In this document: positions 53,369 through 64,000 of the stretch, piece by piece | How the letters are laid out: each line of letters starts with the position of its first letter | Numbering within the stretch: position 1 is the first letter of the stretch | Assembly: GCA_013399895.1 (NCBI GenBank) | Contig: VXBA01002851.1 | Span: 66,287 to 130,286, forward strand | Reading direction: 5' to 3' | Length of the DNA stretch: 64,000 nucleotides | Source: Serilophus lunatus | Taxonomy: Eukaryota; Chordata; Aves; Passeriformes; Eurylaimidae | Made by a program: the position numbers and the translations under genes | Notes under the pieces: model-generated | Databases searched by the model: none | What the model saw: the letters and a program-made list of their open reading frames with translations, nothing else | Told to the model about the DNA's origin: nothing

Positions 53369-53395
53369 TTACAAGTAACTATCTGTTACTTGTAA
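53369..53395. repeat. Perfect 11-bp stem hairpin
   Basis: TTACAAGTAAC (53369-53379), loop TATCT, GTTACTTGTAA (53385-53395). The arms are exact reverse complements. Confidence 0.9.
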
Positions 53396-56300
53396 CAGTA
53401 CAATGAATGTAGTATTAGCCACCAGCTAGAGTAAATCCATCTCTTTAATTGCTTTCTTAAGTTTTCCATTTGCACATTGTACTACTTTCATAAATAAGCA
53501 GTCACTTCATTGCTACTCATGAATTTTGCACAAACTGTTGAAGATATGTACTTCTTCTATTGGCCATTGTTCTGTGACTATAGTCTGTGCAAACAGATCA
53601 TGAAATAAGTGCAGTGAGTATTTGTTATTTACCATTAATTATTGATGTTGACTGACCAGTCAAGTCTAATAGTCTGTAGGAAAGGGGTACAAGGAATGGG
53701 AGACCAAACAAAGCACCCTTGCTAATGTGACAGACAAAATTCTGCACACGTGAAGGCTGTGATGTAGCACAAGATTACAGACATGAAGCTTAACTCATGA
53801 TGTCCTGAGAATCAAGGAAGGAAAGATCAAGAGTGCCCCAGAAGTCAGAAAGTAACTACACTGTATTTTGTGAATCAGATCAAGCTTACTACCTCACTCT
53901 GCTTTCAACTTTGAGGTTTGCTGCTCCTCTCTCAGATCTGAAGCACACAAGAGCTCATCTGCTTCTTTGTTCCAGATATTCCTGCCAAAGGCAGTACAAA
54001 CAACACACATTTTTGTGGTGTTGCTTTGTAAAAATTCTTTGATATCATCAAAGATCCTTTCTCCCTTTCAGAGTATCACAACACACCACTTCAGCAGCAG
54101 GATAAAGGCCTTTGTACCAAGATCTAGAGTCAGAGATGATTAACTGAATTGTAACAACCAACTAAGTAGGGAAAAAAAAAAAAAGCAGAGAAGTCGGGAA
54201 AAAAAAAACAACAAAACATACCAAAATTGAAATGCTGGAAAGGCTGCCAAGACCACAGATGAGCTGTATCAAGTCTGTAGCAAGGCCAAGTCATTCACAG
54301 GGACCTCCAAGAGCTGTTGTTAGGCTAAGGTAGGCACTGCCTCCTTATTTCTCAGAGGCAGCCAGAATTTATACACAGGTGAAAATGAAACACACATCCA
54401 CATCAGAAAACAGCTACAAAGACAGCCTCTAGAAAAGAATCTGCTGTCTAAGTGTGTAACACCATAGGACCAGAAAACAAACAAGGTTCAAACACAGGTA
54501 GAGCTACTGTACAGTAACTTCCATTTTTGGCACTGTTTCTTAAGACTGTATTACTGTTTATGTAGTGCTTTATTTCTAACTACAGTTATCTCACAACCTC
54601 ACACAGCTCTCAGAAGGTATTGTTTGGACCACGATATTATAAAGAATAAATAAAGGTTAACAAGTCGTTCTCATCTCACAAGGACTGAAAATTATCCTCA
54701 AGCACTCCAGCAGCTTCTAATCAAGAATAGAAAAAGTTTCAACCAGATCATAAAGTGCTAATAAGCTATTTACGAGTGCAATTTGCCTGCAAAACTGTCT
54801 CCTGAAGAACAATCCAAGGGTTGCCATTAATTTTACTGTCTGTTTCCAGAAGTGCATTTAAGACAATCAGACCTTTACCTTACTGGTAATCCATATACTG
54901 ATAAAGCTTTCCCCTTCTCCTCTGTCCCTGTCTGCGCTTCTGAGGAAACACAAACCCATGGAAATAAAGAAAAGTTGTAATGTCACTCATTTACTTCCAT
55001 ATACTTTCCCTTCCTCCCAAATAACACCTGTTGGCAGTAGTGTGCTCACTCTGGATAGACAGAAAAAGCTGTCCATCAGATGGGCAGTTAAGGGCCTGGT
55101 TTTTGCTGTTTTGTTGTTTCCAGAACTAGAGAAAATGCAGTCCTTGCAAGTACCTGAGCTGTGCAAGAATCATAGGGCTTCTTTTCTCCATCCCACACAC
55201 AACTCCTGGACAGTCATCCAGTTTTCCATCAATGTTGAAATCTCTAGGTGATTGTATCTCAGAGTCTCAGACACATCAGAGATGAGTATGAATCCTGGGT
55301 CGGGATTTGCAGCCTGAATTTTCCCCATCGTTCTGAATTGCTCACATTTAAACTTCCAGTTCACACTCACCTGCAGAGATTAATACATTAGGGAAAAACA
55401 AGAAGAGCAAATTAGAACAGTGAATACAAAGCCTGCAAACAAAAAACCAGATCAATTTCCTATGCAGATATTGCTTATAGCTGAACATGTGTATTCATCA
55501 CAAATCTATATAGTCCTTGCTCTTATTTTTGGCTTCCCCATACTTAAGAACCTCCTACACAATTACTTCTTATTTGATTCTTTCCTTCTCACACACCCCA
55601 GCCACTGCCCTTCCTGGTAGCATGCCAGTTTTGTTATTGTTCGAAGGTGGAAAACAAGATCTGTCCCAGGAACTCACTCTGGCAAAGCTTAATTTAAGAT
55701 TATTAATTTAAGGAGAGTGAAATGGCCCAGCACAGGAGTCTCTGAGCAGGACTGGTAGCTCTGATACCGCACAGAAACCCATGTGCATCACTCTTCTTTC
55801 CACTTCCTTTATAGTGACAGCGTTGACAGTCCGGCAAGGACAGAAAGCTGATCACAACAGTCAAGGAAGTTAAAAGTTACACTTGAAAATAACTTCAAGG
55901 CAAGTAATAATGAGGCTGCCACAAGAATGCTGTGGGGTTTGAGAATAAAATGGAGGGCCACTCAATCCTGAACAAAAGCAATGTTTCCCTCCCACACTGC
56001 CTCAACATACAGCTAATGATTTTATCCATTTATACCTTTTGTGAAACAATCTGACTAGGCATCTAGGCTGCTCATTCTGATTATTTGCATCAACTGGAGA
56101 CTTACCTGCTCCCCCAAGGATTATTGTCACTCTGTAAAAATTTCACTATTGAAATTTCATACTTCCCTTTCCAGTTTATAAGATCAACGCCCCAGTGCTT
56201 TGTTGTATTATGTTCTTTTTTTCCCTAGGAAAATAAGAGGACACTATATGGAAGTGAATTCGCCTTCAATCAAAACATGTTTTGTAAAAGGTTTGATTTT

Positions 56301-56568
56301 ATCCAGTGCCAACCAGAAAACAGACAGTAATCTTATTTACGAGGGCTGGATCTATTGTCCAGGTTTAATTAGCTGACTATTACACTTACCATTTCTATTA
56401 TAGCATATCCTTAATTCTTTTTGTAACACGATGTGCTTTAAAAAATGTTTTCCTGAGAAAGAAGATCATTCTGTTTTCCCTAATTGTTCCAGAAATTAAA
56501 ACATGTCAATATTTTTCAGCTAATTAGCTTGAAATAGCTTGTTTGTTACTCCCAGAACTGACCTACAA

Positions 56569-56657
56569 CTTCCTTCCTTCCTTCCTTCCTTCCTTCCTTC
56601 CTTCCTTCCTTCTCTTTCTTTCTTTCTCTTTCTTTCTCTTTCTTTCTCTCTCTCTCT
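56569..56657. repeat. 89-nt pure pyrimidine microsatellite
   Basis: A compound repeat: (CTTC)n from about 56569 to 56612, then CTCTTT/CTTT units, then (CT)n to 56657. There is not a single purine on the + strand. It is likely polymorphic and can form triplex (H-DNA). Confidence 0.95.
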
Positions 56658-59600
56658 ATCACCAACTGCTCATTAGCTTCCTTTCACCACCCTATATCAC
56701 TCAGCATCTTTTTCCAAAGGGACATTTCGTCTCACCAGTTGTTCATTTGCCTGTAAGAAAACATATCCTAATGGAAATATTGAGCTTTTTTCTCTCCAGA
56801 TATTGACATAGCATACTGCTGTTGAGAGCAGAAGTCACTTCTGCATGAATAGAAGGTCCTGCTTCATATAGAAGAAAGGAAATAGGGGAGTGCAACATGC
56901 CACCACACTGCAGACAAAGGTAGGTAGGATGCTGAACAACTACTGCTTCATTTCCACTGTATTCTTTAAATATTGTGATTGTGGGAGAAAAAGACAAAAG
57001 TGAAAAGTTGTAGGACTTGTTGCATTAGCCAGTAATAAGTGCAATCTCTTTTTGTGCCTTTATGGATCATATGGGTCTTTAGATAATGCTTTCAGCACCA
57101 AAAAAAGGACTCTTCAATTAAGTCTTCCACATGCAGAACTTTGATCCCTCAGTTTTAGAATCCTGTTTTAACAACAGTTGTCTACACTTTAACTAGCTTA
57201 ACCATTCCCATCTAACTATGTGGGCCCCCTTACTTCAGAATGAATGACTTTTTCAACTTAACTTCATATTATGGAAAACATCCATAGGAAGCCAGGCTCT
57301 ATGCACCTTACCTTGTAAGCCTGTATGGTTTCTGAAGTGTTTGAGATTGTGATTATCCATATGCAATTTGTTTCTGTAGTCATTACACCTGGTATATCTT
57401 ATCCTTCTTCAGATCCTGAACTGCTATCACAAAAGCGAGGATTTAAAACTGAATTGACCCTTTCTTTTGACATTAGATCAATGCTTCCGCGGAGTATTCA
57501 GCAACAAAGACTCATGGGTGAAATGCATTTACTAATGTATGGTTTGCTTTTACTGCTGCTTCAGCGAAACACGGAGTGCTTACTTACAAAGGTCAGCAGC
57601 ATGAAATACCTATCCAAAGTTTTTCTATGAAAATAAATCAGAGTATGCTTAAAATAACAGTAATTCTCCTGGACAATTACAAATACTATTCAATACTGAG
57701 ACAGGGGACACTCTTTCTACCCATAAATCAAGATGCCACAGAAAACAGCAATAAGACTTCTTATATTCTCCTTCTCTATCCCTTCAGCCCTTTTCTTTTG
57801 ATACCATTTCCCCAAGAAAATGATGAACACTTACAGGAAGAAGATTGTTCTACTGCCAAGCCTGTTCGATACATGTCATCTTTCAGATCATACTAATAGC
57901 TTGTTCTGGTGGCTTTTGCAATACGAACAGTCATATGCAAACTATGAGATAATCAACAAATTTCAAGATACAGCCTGGATCATTAAAAAGTTTTCAAATG
58001 CATGAATATCTAGGTTTGAGGGTTGGTTTGGTTGATTCTTTTTGATTGGTTTGTTTTTTGGTTTTTGTTTTTTGGTTTTAAAAAATTCTTTTTAAGTGTA
58101 TTTTGGCTTAGGAAAAATGTACCAGAGATTTTAGGATATGCATCTCATCAAAAGTAAATTTAAAACCCTGCGTTTTTGATAAGCTGTGGTAGTGCTTATG
58201 TAGCTAAGGAATATTGTTAACATAAGCTATTATCCGAGAATTGCTGCTTCCTAAAATAACCCCAGGTCTCAGAATAAAAGATGAGACCACACCAATACAC
58301 TTTCCCCTGTTCCCCACTCTAGTTGCAACACAAATTCCTCATGGCAGAAGAGCAAATGCTGTATTCTGTAGACACTTTTGAAAAAATCTTGCACATTTTT
58401 AGCTTGAATTTTCCTACTGCTCCCTAGCAGATTGCCTTTCTTAGAGTATCAAGAAACAAGGAGGAGAAGAGATTTTAGTATTGTGCATCCATATGATTCC
58501 CCTCACTCCTAAAATCCAAAAATGACATTCTCTGTACTGGTGTGCTTTTGTCTGCTGTAAGTCAGTCATCGCTTTTCTCTTATAAAGCTAAAAGGAGTCA
58601 TAAATACATACAGTCAAACACATATTGCATGTCCTTAAAGCAGCTGGAAAAAGATTCAAACGGGTAGGAAGCAAAGAGTAATTTTGCTTGCCCCTAGTAT
58701 AATAGTGTTTTTTCTTTTAATTCATAGTTTTCATAGATTTTAAGAAGTTATTTATAGGAAGGATGATTTTTGTCTCAAGCTCCATGACAGAAAAATTCTC
58801 TTTTCCATAGCCCATTTAAAAAATCCAGCCAAAAGGAAATCTTGGAGAAGAGGAATATTTGACAATACTTATACATAGTATCATCTTTGTAATATCAACT
58901 GTCCCAGGCAGTTAAAGACAAATCATTTTGGTTATCTTGAGGCAAGCTTTATTGGAACTGGGGAAGGAGGGCAGAATAATGCAAAAGCAGCTGTGATTTC
59001 CTATCAGAACTGAAATAAAAACATTTAAAAAGTGTCATTTTAAATAAAAAATGGGAAATCAGAGAGAAGCATATACAAGGAATCGAAAGCTATTTGAAAA
59101 AAATTATCCTCACTGAAAAAGAGGCATATAGTCAGCACAGGTGCCAGCAAACATACAAAATTAATTTGACCCGACAGATTACTGAAGCCTAGAAACCCTT
59201 AAGTGCTCTGTTAAGAGCAAGTGAATAGCACTGTGTGTGTGCTGCAGGACTGAAATGCACTGGGAATTACTGCTTCACTCCAGCTTGTGCAAAGAGCGTG
59301 TTATAGAAGGAAGCCAGAAGGGAGTAGGAACCAGTGCAGGTAGGTAACAGCCTTTTAGAAGAGTCCTGCTCCAAAAACCATGTCAAAAATCTATGAGAGA
59401 GAAAGCAATAGAGTAGCAACTATTAGTGAATTGGAAGTAGTGAGAAAGAAACTAGCCTTAAAGATATTCACACCTGAAGCTGGGGCCATTCTTTTAGGAC
59501 ACATTATCACTCCCTGTGCAATTTATACAAAAGCAGAGACTCTGCAAGCACTGGGAAGATTTTGCAGAACAGTCGCTGCCATGAAAAGAAGCAAAGTGAA

Positions 59601-62600
59601 CACCATGTCGAGTTTTTGTAGGGCTCTTTTCCACCATGGACTAGCAATAAGTGTTATGACCTTCCACTCCATCCCCTCAAACTGTGCATGCTCTTGTATT
59701 CTTGTGCTCTCAGCCTTTATTTTCTTATAACCATATGAGCCAAGCAATTCAACCACGTCCCTATCAAATTACACGTTTGTGAAATTGAACCTGGGAAGGG
59801 ATATTTCCTGGCTATTACAGAAGAGAAGCCGGAAAGATCAGTTGATCTGACCTGGTCATGACCCATCTATTATTCAGAGGAAGTAATTGGGCAGATAGTG
59901 TTACAATCACTAATACTTTCACACAGGTGTAGCACCATCTGCTTCTGCTCTTTTTGTCACGGGGCTAGTAGATGTTCATTCCTAGCTCCCTGATTTAGGT
60001 ATAGGGTGATATTAGCAGGTTGAACCTTTATAAACCAAGTGTCAAACACTCGGATGAAGATCAGCAGAAGAGAAGACTTAAGAAGCCTAAGACTAGGCTA
60101 TACCCTGCAGACCTTAGGTTTAAGATTTGTAATAGCCATTTTATCAAACGGCAAATACAGTTTTTAAAGCCTCAAGTGCACAGTTTTAGAGTTGTATAGG
60201 GTTCATTGTTGGGCTGACACAGACTTCACTAAAGGAGATAGTCCTCTTCTATCACACACACAACCAAAGTCAGGGGCAACAAACCCTTGATCAGCTGCAG
60301 CTGCATATATTCATACTGACTGCAGTGCTGAGGGGTACTGGGTGTTCAGAGGGCTATGTTGGATTTCTTGGTCTCAGAAGATGGCTATCAGTACTCCTTT
60401 CTCCTGTGCATCCAGTCTGACCCTTTAGGTACAGGCTTATTTTGTAATAGGTCAGACTATTTAAACTTTTGTTGGTTTGTTTTGTTTTTAAACTAAGGCA
60501 TTATGTCTTCAAAAGTCAAAGCTCTACAAGTTTCAGGTTCAAAACTGGAACCCTTTTAACTTAACCCAGTGAATATTCTACAACTTCTAAGTTAGTGTTT
60601 TGACATGGAACAATGGTCTTTCGTGCAATCCATGGCATTTAGTAACTACTTGCTTTGCTTTTCCTGTTTAATTACTGGAGTAATAAATCTCTCCCTTACA
60701 GTTTATTTAAAGTACCTTTCAAACACATGATCTACGTACTACATCAGTTGTGCTCAGAGGCCCCTCAGCAAAAGCAAGAACATTCAACTATTGCATTGCA
60801 AACTTACTAGAAAACTCACTTTTCAGATCCATGGTAAAAGGCAGAATATTGCTGTTACTGGCATTGTTGAAAGTTTACAGCAGGTACTCACCATTTATTT
60901 TTTCAACTGGAAGTTTCCACAGGTTGTGTAAAAGATGTTTATATCATAGATTTAACAGATTTCAGACTGTTGAAAAAATCAGTTAGATGGCTTCAGTTAG
61001 CAGAGGCACTCCAAAAAAACGTTGAGCCTAGTTGAAAAATAAAAAAGGGGAAAAACCAAATCCAAACACCCCACAGCTTTTAAATTCAGAAATCTGAACT
61101 CTTCTGTAAGTTATTAACCTACTTGGATTCTGTACTCAGAAGCAGACAAAGTTAAACAGAAAGTGTGATTATCTTACTAATCCATAAAGCAGTTCATTTT
61201 AAATGAAAAGGATTGCCAAAGGCTGAAGTCCTTCCTTTCCCCCTGATTGATTCCAGGATAATACACTATTGTAAAATAAATAAAAATAGCATGAACAAAC
61301 TTGTCTGCTGTGTTTGTTAATGTTATACCATGGCATGCTTCTCAATCAAGACATAAACTGTCAGATACAGAAGGAAATGTGTCATTATTTCTACTGCGAT
61401 AGCAGCAAAAGAGTTTCAATAAACACTGTGATTCCACATTAAAAAAATATAATTTGAAAAAAAGCCCCTTCAGTAGTCACCTAGCACTCATCTTTCTGCT
61501 CCAAAACAGGTTTGAGGTCTGGTTTTGGGCTTGTTTGCGTTTCTTATGTATATATAAAGAAAATATATACCACCATCTACAAAAAAAGAATGCATCCTCA
61601 AATCACTATGTTTGCCTGAAAGCAATTGGCCAAATGGATCGCATGGTCTGGAAAATACTGAGCAGAAAACAGATGATCACAAATTCCAAGTCACACTAAA
61701 CTGAATGATTACAGTGTCTATTTTTAAGAGGTCTTCTGGGAGGTGGAGTCAGGCTTGAAGTCATAAATCTTCAATATGAAAATGAGCGGCTCAGCTCTGA
61801 ACACATGCAGTCTCTGTGATTATGTGACTGTTTAGGCAGATAAGTGAAAGTATTTGGGTTTTAATGCTTACATGAGGAATTTCAGGCACTTTCCCTCTCC
61901 ACTGTAACAGCTAGTGGAGTTGAAGCTCACTACAGAACTGTTTGGAATCTTTCCCACGGGACATGAAGTCTGTAAAATAGCTTTCCTTCCAGTGGGAACT
62001 GTTAAGTTTCTGTTGCAGTCGACTGAGATTTTAATGTAACTTTGAGTGATATGGCTGCTTTCAGGCTGATCTTCCTCAGACATGCCAGTCAAGCCATTAG
62101 TTAACCAAATCCTCCCTGTCTGCAAAGAAATTACTCTGACTGTCAAACACATGGGTAGTGATCTGCACAGATTAACATGCAAGACCCTGTCTTCACATTG
62201 AAGTGCTTCTTTCTCAAGTATCTCATATCTGAAGCAGGAGTCTCAAAGTTTTGGAAGTGGAGGATATACAAGTCTATAACTTACATAAAAAACCACCCAC
62301 AACTACACACCACCACACTGTCCTTTTTAGTTTGTTTTTTCAGAGGGGACAATGAGGTTTTTATTGGGCTGTGGTGATGCTGGTTTTTTCTCCTCTCAAT
62401 CAAATGGACAATCTGAGCCCAAACTAATCACTATTGCTACCTACAAAATGGCAAAAAAATAGGGCACCAGTAAAAAGCGTTTTCTTTTCCATAAGATGAA
62501 ATAACAAAATGAAGAGTGATTAGGTCTGTTCTATTCCCCATCCAAGAGAAAGGGAGAAGAAACCTGCAAGAAAACCTTTGTACATCAGTTATTCCGGCAG

Positions 62601-64000
62601 ACACATCCAGCCAAAGATGCCATATTGTAAAGCTGGGTACATATGAATTGAGAAGGTAACCAATTAAAACAAAAGAAGTTCAAAGGACAGTAGGAAGAAA
62701 AGGTCAGCTGAGGTTAGAAATTTCTTTCCCAATGTTTTCTTGTGCAGCAAAAAGGCCAATGGTATCCACACAAAAACTGAAGAACAAGAATTTGAGCTTT
62801 GTTCACATTTTAATACCTCTGAGATCTTGGCTTTGAAGACATGTTTCCTATGTAGATGTAGAGGAATCTAACAAATCAGCAAGCCAAAGATGACTTCACT
62901 TTCCAAAACATACAATGGAATGAGAACATTTCATGCAATGGCTGTGGACTGACAGAGGTGAGCATAAAGCTGGGCTATGGGAGTCTGAGTTCCAATTTGC
63001 ACTAGCAAATACAGACAACAAAACCATCACATTCAGTTCCTGAAAAATTCCCATTTTTACAGGCCCACTTTGTCAGCCTGTAAAAGGTGTGGAGTTAGAG
63101 CTGCACTGCATGGAAAGAAAGGAGGGGTACCTAAGAAAGCACCTGCTATAGTAAGTCAAATAAAAGTATAGACCACTAGGGGAGATTCCCTTTTGTCCCA
63201 GTTTGTTGCCTACTCCCATTTTACTGTTCCCTTGCTACCTGTCACCAGCCAAAAGCTTGTACCCTGAATTCCCAAATCAATACAGCTCTTCCTTCACTGG
63301 AAAAAACCCAGAAATATACATTTCTTTTACTTTTCAGGTAAAGAGTATTTTAATATTTAAGTTTTCCAGCTCTGGATTTTCTCATCTGCTCCTGTAGCTT
63401 TTATTTTGATTTTTAGAAATATTCATGTTATATAGCACATTAAGCATGCTACCAGCCATAAATAATAAATAATAAATAATGCCTTGAGTATAGGACATCA
63501 TAAGCAAAGATAAAGTTGAGAGGAAAAAGATGAGGATGGATAATTTCATCCTATCCTAAGCCTTTAAATTCTAAGACTCTTTACCTTTGAAGACATAAGA
63601 TCCTGAAGCAACATTAAAACAGTATTGTTGCTTTGGTCGTTATCTGGAACTGCAGCGTGGGAGAAGAGGGAAGAGAAAGGAAGGAGAAGATCTTGGGCAG
63701 GCCAAGATCACCACCTAGTGACAGAACTTCTGCTTTGCAGGTGGTTTACTTAAATAGGCAAACTATTGTGCCAGAGTAACAACCATCCAATCCTTTTCCA
63801 ATAACAATCCTCTAAAGTAAGGATTATATACTGCTTCAGGATTATGAAAAAATTCAGAGCATACAATCTGGCGCAGTAAAGTGCTTAGGACTTTGTTATT
63901 TTTGTTTGCTTGTTTTAAAAATAATCAAGAAAAATACTTTCTTGTATTTGTGAAAGGTTAGTTTGCAAAGCCCTTGCTTTTATATTCCTCAGACTAAACA
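56658..64000. other. AT-rich stretch without a recognised gene
   Basis: The final 7.3 kb. Seen are a G/T-rich low-complexity patch at about 58020-58080, an (AAATAAT)n patch at 63460-63480 and scattered A or T runs. Frames such as 57325-57630 and 59380-59730 lack any family resemblance. No CR1 or LTR was recognised. Confidence 0.5.

Larger units (their letters stand above)
48651..56568. other. AT-rich stretch without a recognised gene
   Basis: Eight kilobases with no family-like exon. Contents are two perfect hairpins (50352-50380 and 53369-53395), a (TTTG)n patch at about 51436-51456, a telomere-like duplicated 18-mer at 53183-53218, and a possible but too degenerate CR1 tail at 49630-49685. 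The minus-strand frame at 55170-55370 follows a good acceptor-like sequence but is not recognisable. Confidence 0.5.

Noticed and set aside
59380..59730. 116-residue + strand open frame
   Set aside because: No recognisable domain, no splice or promoter context, and typical chance-ORF composition.
1..64000. CRISPR arrays, tRNA or rRNA genes, bacterial-type operons
   Set aside because: No regularly spaced repeats, no cloverleaf or B-box pattern and no rRNA-like stretch were seen; the window is vertebrate nuclear DNA.

Overview
The window is a piece of a bird nuclear genome. It has chicken-repeat-1 (CR1) LINE fragments ending in the typical ATTCTATGATTCTAT tail, an avian ERV-type LTR, AT-rich single-copy sequence, and one vertebrate multi-exon gene with GT-AG introns. 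No bacterial-style operon, tRNA, rRNA or CRISPR array was seen. Species cannot be fixed from the sequence.

The only gene I can support is ADTRP (androgen-dependent TFPI-regulating protein, the paralogue of AIG1) on the + strand. Five coding exons join in frame: 3566-3718, 12171-12305, 13748-13849, 23409-23524 and 27124-27275. They give residues 1-219 plus the first base of codon 220, and align without gaps to human ADTRP (230 aa, recalled). Thr47 and His131, the catalytic pair reported for ADTRP, fall at exactly the same numbers. The last ~10 codons should lie on a sixth exon that I could not place; several candidate acceptors are listed. The encoded protein is a multi-pass membrane hydrolase of fatty-acid esters of hydroxy fatty acids (FAHFAs), so no operon-like cooperation exists here.

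Layout: 1-3565 is upstream sequence with a decayed CR1 (957-1918). 3566-27275 is ADTRP, whose intron 1 holds an LTR in minus orientation interrupted by a CR1 tail. 27276-37650 has no recognised gene. 37657-38873 is a cluster of four CR1 pieces in alternating orientation. It runs into a GC-rich, CpG-rich island (38880-39360) with a GGGAGC array and a GGGGCC array broken by an N. 39361-64000 is AT-rich sequence with simple repeats, one small CR1 piece and no recognised gene. In mammals the 3' neighbour of ADTRP is TMEM170B; I found no trace of it, so the right half is probably intergenic, or partly a long last intron.

No new biological system is evident. The points most worth checking are the missing ADTRP terminal exon, a tandem in-frame splice acceptor at exon 2, and the GGGAGC/GGGGCC island.
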